This document shows positions 52,707 to 61,586 of a stretch of DNA of 64,000 nucleotides, piece after piece. The first letter of the stretch is position 1, and each line of letters starts with the position of its first letter. The position numbers and the translations under genes are program-made. The notes beneath the pieces are model-generated. The model did no database searches, was not told the origin of the DNA, and saw nothing but the letters and a program-made list of their open reading frames with translations. This stretch comes from Seohaeicola saemankumensis (GTDB lineage: Bacteria > Pseudomonadota > Alphaproteobacteria > Rhodobacterales > Rhodobacteraceae), in NCBI RefSeq assembly GCF_020171285.1, contig NZ_JAIUZI010000017.1, forward strand, positions 1-64,000, read 5' to 3'.

Positions 52707-54377
52707 CTAGGCGTCCTGCAACCGTGCGGTTTCTTCCGCCTTCAGCGCCTTGCGGTCGGGTTTGCCGACCGGCGTGTGCGGCAGTTCCTCGCGGAATTCC
52801 AGGTGGCGCGGGATCTCGTGGCGGCCCAGCTTGTCTTCGAGGAAGGCTTGCAGCTCTTCAAGCGAGAACTGCGCCGCGCCCTTGTTGAGCACCACAAAGA
52901 CCTTGGCGCTTTCGCCGCGATAGCTGTCGGGCACGCCGATGGACATCGCCTCGGCCACAGCCGGATGCTGATGCACGGCGTTTTCGATCACCAGCGGGTA
53001 GACGTTGAAACCGCCCGACAGGATCATGTCCTTCTTGCGGTCGACCAGGTAAAAATAGCCGTCTTCGTCCATGTAGCCGATATCGCCGGTCAGGAACCAG
53101 CCGTCGTAGAAGGCGTTTTTGGTCTCTTCCGGCTTTTGCCAGTACTCCCGCGTTACGTTGGGCCCGATGATCGCCATTTCGCCGGACTCTCCCGGCGGCA
53201 GCGTGCGCGACGGGTCCTCGACATCGACGATCTTCAGGTCCAACCCCGGCAGCGGGATGCCGATGGTGCCCAGTTTTTCGTCCGGCATGTCGCGCGGCAC
53301 GTTGGTGCCGGCGGGGGCGGTTTCGGTCATGCCCCAGCCGCCGCGCAGTTTCAGCCCGGTCAGCTGTTTCACCCGGTTGTAGACATCCACCGGCAGCGGC
53401 GCGCCGCCCGATCCCACGTATTGCAGCGAGCTGAGGTCGCGCTTTTCGATGTCGGGCAGTTGCAGTAGCGCGATCCAGGTGGTCGGCACGCCGCCGAGGC
53501 TGTTGATCTTCTTCTCCTCGACTTCCCTGACCGCCTGTTCCGCGTCATAGCGCAGCCGCAAATGCATGCGTCCGCCCTCGTGGGTGCGTTTCAGCAGACC
53601 GGCGGTCAGCCCCATGATGTGAAAGAGCGGTGAATAGAGCAGGCCCGAGCGGCCGGCGGCCGAGGCGGGATCGTCCTTGGAGCTTTCGTGATAGATCTGC
53701 ACCGCCGCCGACAGGTTGCGGTGGGTCAGCACGGCGGCCTTGGGCACGCCGGTGGTGCCGCCGGTATATTGCAGCAGCGCCATGTCGCCGGGCGTCACCG
53801 GCACCGGGTCATAGGGCGCGCCCTCGTGCCCGGCCCAGAACTCCTCGACCGACATCGCACCGTCCAGAACCGGGCAATCGCGCCCCGCGCCCGACACCGG
53901 GTCGGGGCATTGCACCAGCGTCGGGGTTTCGCCGCTGGCCAGCAGCGATTTGAAATGGTGGGCGAATTCCGGCGTTGTCAGGCTGACCACCAGTTTCGCG
54001 CCGCTGTCGTGCAGCTTGTGCGCGATTTCGCGGTCGGCATCCAGCGGGCTGAGGTGGGTCACCGCCGCCCCTGCCGCGATCACGCCAAAGAAGAAAATCG
54101 GGTGCCAGGGGCAGTTCGGCAGGTGCAGCGCCACCCGGTCGCCCTTCTGGATGCCGCGCGCCCTGAGCGCCGAGGCCACCCGGGCGGCCAGCGCCCGCAT
54201 CTCGGCATAGGTGTATTCCTTGCCGTAATACTCGATATGCATCTGATCAGCGTATGTGTCGAAGGCCGCCGTCATCAGCGCCGTCCACGTCGTCTCGGGC
54301 GGGTCGAAATCCGGGCGCACCCCATCGGCATAATGTCTGTGCCAGGGCCGCGAGCCCGGTTTCAGCGGCAAGGTCAT
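52707..54377 (-). CDS. Acyl-CoA synthetase 3 (FadD-like)
   Basis: This 556-residue AMP-forming ligase has the P-loop LLQYTGGTTGVPKAAVLTH, GGWGMTETAPAGTNVPRD and GWFLTGDIGYMDEDGYFYLVDRKKDMILSGGFNVYPLVIE, the long-chain (FadD) motif. The C-terminal lysine is in HTPVGKPDRKALK. It starts MTLPLKPGSRPWHRHYADG, as in many alphaproteobacterial long-chain ligases. It is transcribed alone, leftward, from a promoter that carries one copy of the GCGGAA-type operator, so it probably belongs to the same regulon as the other acyl-CoA genes. Confidence 0.91.
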   Translation of the reverse strand: MTLPLKPGSRPWHRHYADGVRPDFDPPETTWTALMTAAFDTYADQMHIEYYGKEYTYAEMRALAARVASALRARGIQKGDRVALHLPNCPWHPIFFFGVIAAGAAVTHLSPLDADREIAHKLHDSGAKLVVSLTTPEFAHHFKSLLASGETPTLVQCPDPVSGAGRDCPVLDGAMSVEEFWAGHEGAPYDPVPVTPGDMALLQYTGGTTGVPKAAVLTHRNLSAAVQIYHESSKDDPASAAGRSGLLYSPLFHIMGLTAGLLKRTHEGGRMHLRLRYDAEQAVREVEEKKINSLGGVPTTWIALLQLPDIEKRDLSSLQYVGSGGAPLPVDVYNRVKQLTGLKLRGGWGMTETAPAGTNVPRDMPDEKLGTIGIPLPGLDLKIVDVEDPSRTLPPGESGEMAIIGPNVTREYWQKPEETKNAFYDGWFLTGDIGYMDEDGYFYLVDRKKDMILSGGFNVYPLVIENAVHQHPAVAEAMSIGVPDSYRGESAKVFVVLNKGAAQFSLEELQAFLEDKLGRHEIPRHLEFREELPHTPVGKPDRKALKAEETARLQDA

Positions 54378-54770
54378 CTTTGTCTCCTCCCTAGAGAACG
54401 TTTCGCGTGGCCGTCCTTTTGCCCGGCCCTGTGTTCCGAAATCAGACCCGATCGAACCGACGCCCGATCAGGTTCGCAACGACGGGCCAGCCCATCGTCG
54501 CATCACTCCACCCTTGCGGTTCCGGACTGGCGGCGACTCCTTGTCTTACCGCTATGCGGAACACTATTTTGCACTTGGCCGGAGGCTAGGAATTTGTCAG
54601 GTAGAGGTCAAGCTTATTGACTGCGGCGTAAGGTCATTTACCCACAAGGCCAAACAGCAGCGCAACGAACGCCCCGCCAATTGCGCGCCGGCGTGCTTGC
54701 CTTCGTCAACCTTGCCCTTCACACTGGAAAAAAAGCGATTTCATGCCAGCTATTTCGAAAGGGAACGGCG
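54378..54770. promoter_or_regulatory. Divergent region between the FadD-like and AsmA-like genes
   Basis: These 393 bases have no supportable gene. The only structured element is the inverted repeat at 54546. The AsmA-like ribosome-binding site (AAAGGGAACGG) is at the right end. Confidence 0.45.
54546..54562. promoter_or_regulatory. Putative IclR-type operator upstream of the FadD-like gene
   Basis: TTACCGC-TAT-GCGGAAC has 5 consecutive inner base pairs (CCGC/GCGG plus flanks) and the same 3-base spacer as the other four sites. It is 169 bases from the ligase start. Confidence 0.45.
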
Positions 54771-57434
54771 ATGATGCGATGGGGGGTGCGGATACTGGCC
54801 GTCTTGGCCGGGCTGGCCGTTCTTCTGGCGGCTGCGGCCTGGCTGCTTCTGTCCTCTTCCCTGCTCGAAGGCCCGAGGGGCAAGCTGACGTCACGCTTGT
54901 TGCAGCAAAAGCTGAATCAGGACGTGCGGATTGACGGTGGCGTACAGATCGACCTCGGGCCGGTTCTGCATATCACCGCGCGCGACCTCACCCTGCCCAG
55001 CCGAACGGTGCCGGACCGGCCTCTGGCCCGGCTCGGGCAGCTCGATTTCGATATCGACCTGTCCGACCTGATGGCGGGTCGTTTCGATCCGCAAGACATC
55101 CGGATCGCCCAGGCCGCGCTGTCGCTGACCGTCGATCAGGCCGGCACCGCGTCATGGGGCGGCGCGGACAAGCCGAAGAAAGACCCCGACCCCGGTGCCG
55201 CTACCCGGTTCCTGGCCGATCACCGCATCCGCGCGACCGATACAGAGGTGACCTATACCGACGCGCGCAACGGGCTGGACTTCGACCTGAAACTGGCCAC
55301 TGCCGATCTGGGCCGCACCGACCCCTCCGCGCCGGTGGCCCTCAAAAGCAACGGCACGCTCAACGGTCAGGAGCTGACCCTGACCGGCGATTTCCGGCAG
55401 GGCCAGCCGTTTCAGATCGCCGCCCGCCTCAGCGGAATGACCGTGCAGATCAACGGCACCCCGGATCAGGGCGCCGGAAACAGCGCCCTTGGCGCCGATC
55501 TGACCGCCACCATCTCCGATCTCGGCCAATTGCTGGACGTGCTGAAACTCGAAGGCGATCTGCAGGGCACCGGCAAGATCACCGCGCGGCTGGACCGCAC
55601 CGCCGAGGGCGGCACCGGCACCGGCGAGGCGCTGTTTCAACTGACCGGCGGCCAGAGCCTGCACCTGACCGCCGAAATCGCAGATCTGAACACGCCCAAG
55701 GACATTTCCATCGGCACCAACCTCCAGCTCTACCCCGAGGACGCCAAACCGCCCGCCACCACCACCCGGCGCGACCTGAAACTCGTGGGCGTCGACATGC
55801 AGCTGATCAGCCGCCCCGGCCAGCCGCCGCTGCGCACGATGCTGATCGAAACCAATGGCTTCGTGCTGGACACCGGCGGCGAGGGCCCGCCGCCGATCGT
55901 GGTGTCGCAGGTGTCGCGCACGCCCGACGGGCTGCTGCGCCTGGGCAAGGCCGAACTGCGCATCGGGCCGCCTGCCGAACCCTTCTTTATCCTGAACGGC
56001 TCCATCGCCGATGTGCTGCATTTGCAGGGTTTCGACTTCGACGGCCAGCTCTCCACCCCCGCCGGTGGCCTTATCGCGCCGGAGTTCACCGACGAACTCA
56101 AGGGCTTCGGACAGCTGACCGGCGGCGTTCACCTCACAGGCAACGCCTGGGAACTGCGCGCCGAAAACCTCGATGCCCGGACCGTGGACACCGACCTGTG
56201 GGATTTCTCCGTCAGCGGCTCAGTCGAAAACGTCTACAAGTTCGAAACCGTGGACCTGGCGATAGAGACCAGGATCGGCTCCGGGGCCGACGTGCTGAAA
56301 GCGCTCAGGCTGAAACCGATCAAGACCGGGCCGCTGGCGCTCGGCATTCACCTGACCAGCAAAGGCCAACGCTGGGCGTCCACGGCGCGCTTCTCGGTCG
56401 AGGACTCCGCGCTCGACTTCGATCTGAACCTGGACGCCGACCGGGATGACCCGGTGGTGCGGGGCGCCGTCACCAGCGACCTGATCAAGATGGCGCAGGT
56501 CCGCAACCTCGTCGACGTGGCGCTGCAGTTCGGCAAGATCGACGCGCTGAACAAGGCCGCCGGCACACGCGATGACACGACCCCACAGGATCCGGCCAAG
56601 CCGCCGGCATCGGGCCCGTTCCGCAATGTCACCCTGCTGCCGCTCGGCCGCGCCATCCTGCTGGCCGGCATGGATCTCGAAGTCGACGTCGACCTGAAAA
56701 AGATCGAAGGCGTCCGCGGCACCAGCAGCCTGAAAAGCGAACTTCAGGTTAAGGACAGCAAGGCCAGCTTCGGCCCGCTGAAATTCGCCTATGGCGGCGG
56801 CCGGTTCGATGTCAGCGGCGCGATCGACCTCGGTAAATCCCCCGACATCCTGTCGCTCAAGGGCTCGACCTCGGGCTGGGACTTCAACCACCTCCTGCAG
56901 GAACTGAAATTCAAAAAAGGCGCCAGCGGCAAACTGCGCGCCGATTTTGATCTCTCCGGCCCGCACGCCACGGTCCGGGGCTTTCTCACCTCGATGACCG
57001 GCAATGCCACCGTGTCCATGCGCGACGGCAGCATCGACACCCAGCTGCTCGACCTCGCCGGCCTGGGCGTGGTGCCCTGGCTGTTCTCGAAACACCCGGG
57101 GAAATCGGCCCCCATCGTCTGCCTGCGCGCACCGCTGCACGTGGCCAACGGGCGCATCTCGACCAAACAATCGGTGATCGAAACCAGCCAGGTCCAGATC
57201 GTGGTCTACGGCGATGTCGATGTCAGTAAGGGCACTATCGACGTCATCGGCCAGCCCCGCCGCATCGGCAAACCGCTGTCGCGCAGCCCCTGGCCCTTCA
57301 CCGCCACGGGCGCGCTGGCCAAACCCAGGATCAAGGTCAAGGACGGCCCCCGCAAACTGCGCCGGTCCGACGGCGCCTCGACCATGCCGCGGCGGCGCCA
57401 ACTCTGCGTGCCCGACATCCTGCAACTGAAATGA
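54771..57434 (+). CDS. AsmA-family protein
   Basis: This 887-residue protein is anchored by one N-terminal helix (MMRWGVRILAVLAGLAVLLAA and following). A long, beta-rich periplasmic part follows, with the AsmA pattern LLQQKLNQDVRIDGGVQIDLGPVLHITARDL near the start and TSMTGNATVSMRDGSIDTQLLDLAGLGVVPWLFS near the C terminus. AsmA-like (bridge-type) proteins are linked to lipid traffic between the two membranes. I chose the ATG at 54771 because it directly precedes the anchor helix; an earlier in-frame ATG at 54681 adds 30 unlikely residues. Confidence 0.9.
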   Translation: MMRWGVRILAVLAGLAVLLAAAAWLLLSSSLLEGPRGKLTSRLLQQKLNQDVRIDGGVQIDLGPVLHITARDLTLPSRTVPDRPLARLGQLDFDIDLSDLMAGRFDPQDIRIAQAALSLTVDQAGTASWGGADKPKKDPDPGAATRFLADHRIRATDTEVTYTDARNGLDFDLKLATADLGRTDPSAPVALKSNGTLNGQELTLTGDFRQGQPFQIAARLSGMTVQINGTPDQGAGNSALGADLTATISDLGQLLDVLKLEGDLQGTGKITARLDRTAEGGTGTGEALFQLTGGQSLHLTAEIADLNTPKDISIGTNLQLYPEDAKPPATTTRRDLKLVGVDMQLISRPGQPPLRTMLIETNGFVLDTGGEGPPPIVVSQVSRTPDGLLRLGKAELRIGPPAEPFFILNGSIADVLHLQGFDFDGQLSTPAGGLIAPEFTDELKGFGQLTGGVHLTGNAWELRAENLDARTVDTDLWDFSVSGSVENVYKFETVDLAIETRIGSGADVLKALRLKPIKTGPLALGIHLTSKGQRWASTARFSVEDSALDFDLNLDADRDDPVVRGAVTSDLIKMAQVRNLVDVALQFGKIDALNKAAGTRDDTTPQDPAKPPASGPFRNVTLLPLGRAILLAGMDLEVDVDLKKIEGVRGTSSLKSELQVKDSKASFGPLKFAYGGGRFDVSGAIDLGKSPDILSLKGSTSGWDFNHLLQELKFKKGASGKLRADFDLSGPHATVRGFLTSMTGNATVSMRDGSIDTQLLDLAGLGVVPWLFSKHPGKSAPIVCLRAPLHVANGRISTKQSVIETSQVQIVVYGDVDVSKGTIDVIGQPRRIGKPLSRSPWPFTATGALAKPRIKVKDGPRKLRRSDGASTMPRRRQLCVPDILQLK

Positions 57435-57490
57435 CCCCGCCTGTCCTTTCATCTCTTCGGCAAATACTCCGGGGGTGAGGCCGCAAGGCC

Positions 57491-57510
57491 GAGGGGGCAG
57501 CGCCCCCTTG
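57491..57510. terminator. Hairpin between convergent asmA-like and hmuV genes
   Basis: AGGGGGC-AGC-GCCCCCT forms a 7-base perfect stem and lies in the 81-base gap between convergent genes. GCAAG/CTTGC around it allows further pairing. Confidence 0.6.
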
Positions 57511-57515
57511 CCCCC

Positions 57516-58295
57516 CTATCCTCCCGGGCCGCCCGCCACCTGCGGCAGCACATAGGCGCAATCCCTTGGCGTCCGGTTCACCGCCACCGCACAGCCATAG
57601 GCCGCCCCCAGCAGCGCATCGGTGAACACCGCACCGGGCCGGTCCTGCGCCACGATTCGCCCGGCCTGCATCAGCGCGACGCTGTCGGCGCTCATCGCGG
57701 TCAGGTTCAGGTCGTGCATCACCATCACCACGCCGCCGCCCTGCCCGGCGAACGCGCGCACGATCGCCATGACCTGCAGCTGGTGACCGATATCCAGGCT
57801 CGACACCGGCTCGTCCAGCAACAGCCAGCGCGGCGCGCCCCCGGTCACCGGCGCCCAAACCTGCGCCAGCACGCGGGCCAGATGCACCCGCTGCTGTTCA
57901 CCGCCCGACAGCTCCTGAAACAGCGCCGCCTCGCGCCCGGCCAGCCCGACCCGTCCCAGGGCCTGCGCCACCACATGCGGCAGGGCCATCGCCTCGTGCA
58001 GACCCAGCCGCACCACTTCGGCCACCGTAAAGGGGAACGCCATCGGCATCGCCTGCGGCAGCACCGCCCGCTGGCGCGCCATCTCCGCCGGGCGCGCCCC
58101 GCGAATATCCCGCCCGTTCAGCGTGATCCGGCCCTCAAACGGCTGATCGCCCGACAGCGTCCCCAGCAGGGTCGATTTCCCCGCCCCCGACGGCCCGATG
58201 ATCGCCGTCACCTGCCCGGCCTCGGCGCGGAACAACAGCCCGTGCAGGATGGTCCGCCGGCGGTGTTTCACCACGATATCCCGTGCAATCAGCAT
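57516..58295 (-). CDS. hmuV: Haemin ABC transporter ATPase HmuV
   Basis: This 259-residue ATPase powers haem import across the inner membrane. It starts MLIARDIVVKHRRRTILHGL, with Walker A GPSGAGKSTLLGTLSGD, signature LSGGEQQRVHLARVLAQVW and Walker B WLLLDEPVSSLDIGHQ. The LSGGEQQRVHLARVLAQ pattern is typical of HmuV. The frame runs further upstream, but the ATG at 58295 lies five bases from the hmuU stop and gives the normal length. It is the last gene of hmuSTUV. Confidence 0.93.
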   Translation of the reverse strand: MLIARDIVVKHRRRTILHGLLFRAEAGQVTAIIGPSGAGKSTLLGTLSGDQPFEGRITLNGRDIRGARPAEMARQRAVLPQAMPMAFPFTVAEVVRLGLHEAMALPHVVAQALGRVGLAGREAALFQELSGGEQQRVHLARVLAQVWAPVTGGAPRWLLLDEPVSSLDIGHQLQVMAIVRAFAGQGGGVVMVMHDLNLTAMSADSVALMQAGRIVAQDRPGAVFTDALLGAAYGCAVAVNRTPRDCAYVLPQVAGGPGG

Positions 58296-58299
58296 CCCG

Positions 58300-59358
58300 T
58301 CACAGGTCCACCAGCCCGCGCTGGCGCAGCAGCACATAAAGAAAGAAGGGCCCCCCGATCACCGCCGTGATGATCCCGATCGGCAGTTCGGCGGGCGCGA
58401 TGACGGTGCGGCTCGCCAGATCCGCCAGCACCAGGAGCGCCGCGCCCAGAAGCGCGGCATTGGGCAGCAGGTACCGGTGATCCGGCCCCGAAACCAGCCG
58501 CAGCAGATGCGGCACCACGATACCGACAAAGCCGATGCCGCCGCTGACCGCCACCGCCGCCCCGGTCGCCGCCGCCACGATCAGCACCGCCGCCGCCTTC
58601 AGCCGCTGCACCTCGATCCCGATATGCCCCGCCGCTGCCTCGCCCAGGGCCAGCCCGTTCAGCCCCCGCGCCAGCGCGGGCGCCGCCAGCAACGGCAGCC
58701 CGATCAGCGGCGCGGCCACCGCCAGCTTGCTCCAGCTCGCGCCCGACAGCGACCCCATGTTCCAGAAGGTGAAATCGCGCAGCTGCGCGTCGTCGGCCAT
58801 GTAAACCAGCAACCCGGTCAGCGCCATCGCCAGCGCCGTCAGCGCAATCCCCGCCAGCAACATCGTCGCGACCGAGGTGCGCCCGGCCCGCGTCGCGATC
58901 CGGTAAAGCGTCAGCGTCGCGGCCCAGGCCCCGGCAAAAGCCGCCACCGGCACCAGCCACTGGGCCGGGATCACCGCGACCGACCCGCCCAGCACGATCG
59001 CCACCACCGCGCCGAGGCTGGCGCCGGCGCTGACGCCCACGATGCCCGGATCGACCAGCGGGTTGCGGAACAGCCCCTGCAGCACCGCCCCCGAGACCGC
59101 CAGCGCCGCGCCGACGAGACAGCCCATCATCACACGGGGCAGCCTGATGTCCCACAGGACAACCCGGTCGCGCAGCGACAGCTCGCGGCCCGCGGCCAGA
59201 TCCGCCAGCGCCGACCACAGCGATGTGCCCGACGCCCCCGCCGCCAGCCCCGCCAGCGCGGCCAGCGCCAGCATCAGCGCCAGCACCGCCGTCAGCCGGC
59301 GTGCCGCCGCGCTGCGGTCACCCGGCGCACGCGCCCATGTCTGGCTGACCGCAACCAC
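58300..59358 (-). CDS. hmuU: Haemin ABC transporter permease HmuU
   Basis: This 352-residue FecCD-type permease has about nine to ten hydrophobic segments. Recognisable blocks are WDIRLPRVMMGCLVGAALAVSGAVLQGLFRNPLVDPGIVGVSAGASLGAV and FVGIVVPHLLRLVSGPDHRYLLPNAALLGAALLVLADLASR. It receives haem from HmuT and works with HmuV. Its start is three bases after the hmuT stop. Vitamin B12 and siderophore permeases share the fold; the flanking HmuS and HmuT genes favour haem. Confidence 0.93.
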   Translation of the reverse strand: MVAVSQTWARAPGDRSAAARRLTAVLALMLALAALAGLAAGASGTSLWSALADLAAGRELSLRDRVVLWDIRLPRVMMGCLVGAALAVSGAVLQGLFRNPLVDPGIVGVSAGASLGAVVAIVLGGSVAVIPAQWLVPVAAFAGAWAATLTLYRIATRAGRTSVATMLLAGIALTALAMALTGLLVYMADDAQLRDFTFWNMGSLSGASWSKLAVAAPLIGLPLLAAPALARGLNGLALGEAAAGHIGIEVQRLKAAAVLIVAAATGAAVAVSGGIGFVGIVVPHLLRLVSGPDHRYLLPNAALLGAALLVLADLASRTVIAPAELPIGIITAVIGGPFFLYVLLRQRGLVDL

Positions 59359-59361
59359 GGC

Positions 59362-60225
59362 TCAGCCGCCGATCCCGCGCAGGGCGGCGGCGAGGTGCTG
59401 CACCGCCTGACCTGTGCGCACTGAAAAGCCCAAAAGCAGCATGCCGTCCATTCGTACCACCGCGCCCGCCTGCCCCGCCGGGGTCGCGGCAATCGCCGGG
59501 TGACCGAACAGGGCGGCGTCGGTGACGCCCATGTCACCGCGCCCCTCCATCAGCAGGATCACCTCAGGCGCCGCTGTCAGCACGGCTTCGTCCGTCATCA
59601 GCTTGTATCCCTCGAACCCCTGCGCCGCGTTTTCGGCCCCGGCCAGCGCCAGCACGCCATCCGCCGCCGTGCCTTGGCCGCCCGCCATGATCCGCCCGCC
59701 CTGCATCGCCAGCACGAAAAGCACCCGCTTGCCGCCCGGATCGGTTTGCGCCGCCGCCGCGATCTGGGCATCGACGTCAGCCGCCAACACCGCGCCCTCT
59801 TCGGGCAGCCCGAGCGCCCCGGCCACCGCTTCGATCTTGGCCCGCACCGCGGCACGGTCAAACCCCATCGGCACGGTGATCACCGGTATCCGGCTTTCGT
59901 GCAGCAGCGCCAGCGCCTCCGGCGGTCCGGCGCCGTCCTCCGCCAGGATCAGGTCGGGATTGACCGACAGCAACCCCTCGGGCGACAGCCGCCGGACATA
60001 GCCGACATCGGGCAGCTCCAGTGCGGCAGCGGGCGCATTCGACGTGGTGTCGCGCGCCACCAGACGGTGCTGCTGTTCCAGCGCAAAAACGATCTCGGTC
60101 ACCGATCCGCCGACCGAGACAATCCGCTGCGGCGATTCCTCGGCACCGGCGCGCACCGCGAGACCCAGCGCCAGAAGCGCGGAAAGCGCCAGGTGCAGCC
60201 AGCAGATCGGGGTCAGGCGGCTCAT
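59362..60225 (-). CDS. hmuT: Periplasmic haem-binding protein HmuT
   Basis: This 287-residue exported binding protein has a signal peptide ending near residue 28 (ALGLAVRAGAEE). The mature part begins SPQRIVSVGGSVTEIVFALEQ, with the family's TTSNAPAAALELPDVGYVRRLSPEGLLSVNPDLILAEDGAG. The ATG overlaps the hmuS stop as ATGA. It delivers haem from the outer-membrane receptor to HmuUV. Tyrosine and other haem ligands cannot be assigned with certainty by eye. Confidence 0.93.
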   Translation of the reverse strand: MSRLTPICWLHLALSALLALGLAVRAGAEESPQRIVSVGGSVTEIVFALEQQHRLVARDTTSNAPAAALELPDVGYVRRLSPEGLLSVNPDLILAEDGAGPPEALALLHESRIPVITVPMGFDRAAVRAKIEAVAGALGLPEEGAVLAADVDAQIAAAAQTDPGGKRVLFVLAMQGGRIMAGGQGTAADGVLALAGAENAAQGFEGYKLMTDEAVLTAAPEVILLMEGRGDMGVTDAALFGHPAIAATPAGQAGAVVRMDGMLLLGFSVRTGQAVQHLAAALRGIGG

Positions 60226-61265
60226 GCTGCCAGCCCTTCAAGCGCAAAGACCAGCGCGTTCCACTTTGCCGCCGCCTCCGGCTCTGCCAGCACGCCAAAG
60301 AACTGCACGATCAGCATGCCGTCGCGGTCAAAGGCTTCGATCGATACCGCGTCGCCGCGCTTGGTGGCCTTGGTCACCTGCCAGACTTCGGCGATGTGAT
60401 CGCCCCGCAGGTGCAGGTTGAACCGGGGGTCCAGCACGTTCAGCCATGGCCCCATCGGTTTCAGCGTGTTGACCGGCCCGGTGTGGATCTCGATACAGCC
60501 CATGTTGCCGACAAACGCCATGATCGGCAGCCCCGATCCCGCCACCTGTTGCAGCATATCGTCCACCGCACCCGGCGCCAGCGCCCGCACATAGGGCGCC
60601 CCCGCGATGCGATAGGCGCCCAGACGGTTCATCTTGAGCTTGCGCACCATCTGCAGGAACTGGTGGGTATCGGTGATCTTGTCCCATTCGGCGCGCAGAC
60701 GATCGGCCTTGTCCGCATCGCCCTTGGCGGGCTCCACAGGGGCGCGCGGCCCGACCGCCAGCGTGTCGGACTGATCGGCCAGCCGCAGCCCGGCAACCAG
60801 CCCGTCCCATTCCCCGACCCGCGAGCTGTCACGCAGGAACACCTTGTGCACCGCGTCTCCTGCGGCATCAAAGATCTGCACCGACCGGCGCAGACCGCCA
60901 TCCTCCAGCGGTTTTTCCACCGCAAACCCGTGCACCCAGTGGCGCGGAAACATGCGCAGGTCGATCTCGCCGTTGACCACCAGACCGGCGTGCGGACCAC
61001 CGGTGTAGTTGTCGTAAACGCCGGTCTTTTCGATCACGCAGCTGGCGTTGCGGGTCAGCGCCATGACCTCGCCCAGCCGGCTCAGCGCCGGCATCACCCG
61101 GCCCATGTCGGCATCGATCCGGGTCACGCCCTGACCCACGTGCGCGGCCAGCAGCTGCGCTTCCGAGATCTCCAGCTGATCCGCAAGGTCGCGTTCACGC
61201 AGTTTCGGGTTGTCCTGCCGCGCGGTGCGGATGGCGGCGGGGGTGATCGTGTCGAGAACGTCCAA
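60222..61265 (-). CDS. hmuS: Haemin-degrading factor HmuS
   Basis: This 347-residue cytoplasmic protein of the HmuS/ChuS family accepts imported haem and breaks it down or hands it on. The N half shows LGEVMALTRNASCVIEKTGVYDNY and GEIDLRMFPRHWVHGFAVE; the C half has GNMGCIEIHTGPVNTLKPMGPWLNVLDPRFNLHLRGDHIAEVW, the repeat-like second domain. I prefer the TTG start at 61265, with AGGAGA six bases upstream, over the ATG at 61298, which lacks a ribosome-binding site. It is the first gene of hmuSTUV, divergent from the receptor. Confidence 0.92.
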   Translation of the reverse strand: MDVLDTITPAAIRTARQDNPKLRERDLADQLEISEAQLLAAHVGQGVTRIDADMGRVMPALSRLGEVMALTRNASCVIEKTGVYDNYTGGPHAGLVVNGEIDLRMFPRHWVHGFAVEKPLEDGGLRRSVQIFDAAGDAVHKVFLRDSSRVGEWDGLVAGLRLADQSDTLAVGPRAPVEPAKGDADKADRLRAEWDKITDTHQFLQMVRKLKMNRLGAYRIAGAPYVRALAPGAVDDMLQQVAGSGLPIMAFVGNMGCIEIHTGPVNTLKPMGPWLNVLDPRFNLHLRGDHIAEVWQVTKATKRGDAVSIEAFDRDGMLIVQFFGVLAEPEAAAKWNALVFALEGLAA

Positions 61266-61586
61266 GGGTTGTCTCCTGCCTGTGCAAAGGATGTGCATCG
61301 GGGAAACGCGCCTGGCTGAACAGGGTCAGGGGTCGTCGGGCTTGTCGCGGTTTCTGTGGGTGATGAATTATTGACAAAAATACTCAGAGACAAGCCCCGC
61401 GGCCGCATTTCCGACAAAAAAGATATGGTATTTTGAAATTAGATGTTTTACGAGGCCGCATGACGGGCAACGACCCCGTCATTCAAACACCCCAGCACGT
61501 CGCCAGGTCACATCAGAAAACGGGAGCCCGCGGGCAACCCGCCCAACCGCCGTGGGCCGCACGCGCCCGACCTGAGGGACAGACAC
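61266..61586. promoter_or_regulatory. Divergent iron-regulated promoter region hmuS / TonB receptor
   Basis: These 321 bases hold no credible gene. The AT-rich centre (61365-61450) contains the iron box at 61372 and probable promoters in both directions. Confidence 0.6.
61372..61386. promoter_or_regulatory. Candidate RirA iron-Rhodo box
   Basis: TGA-CAAAAATAC-TCA fits TGA-N9-TCA, the iron-Rhodo box pattern associated with RirA-type regulators in Rhodobacterales and Rhizobiales. It sits between two divergent haem-uptake genes, where such control is expected. Binding is inferred. Confidence 0.6.

Noticed and set aside
55154..56449. 431-codon open frame overlapping the asmA-like gene on the same strand
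   Set aside because: Arg/His-rich shadow of the AsmA reading frame, with no start signal or domain.
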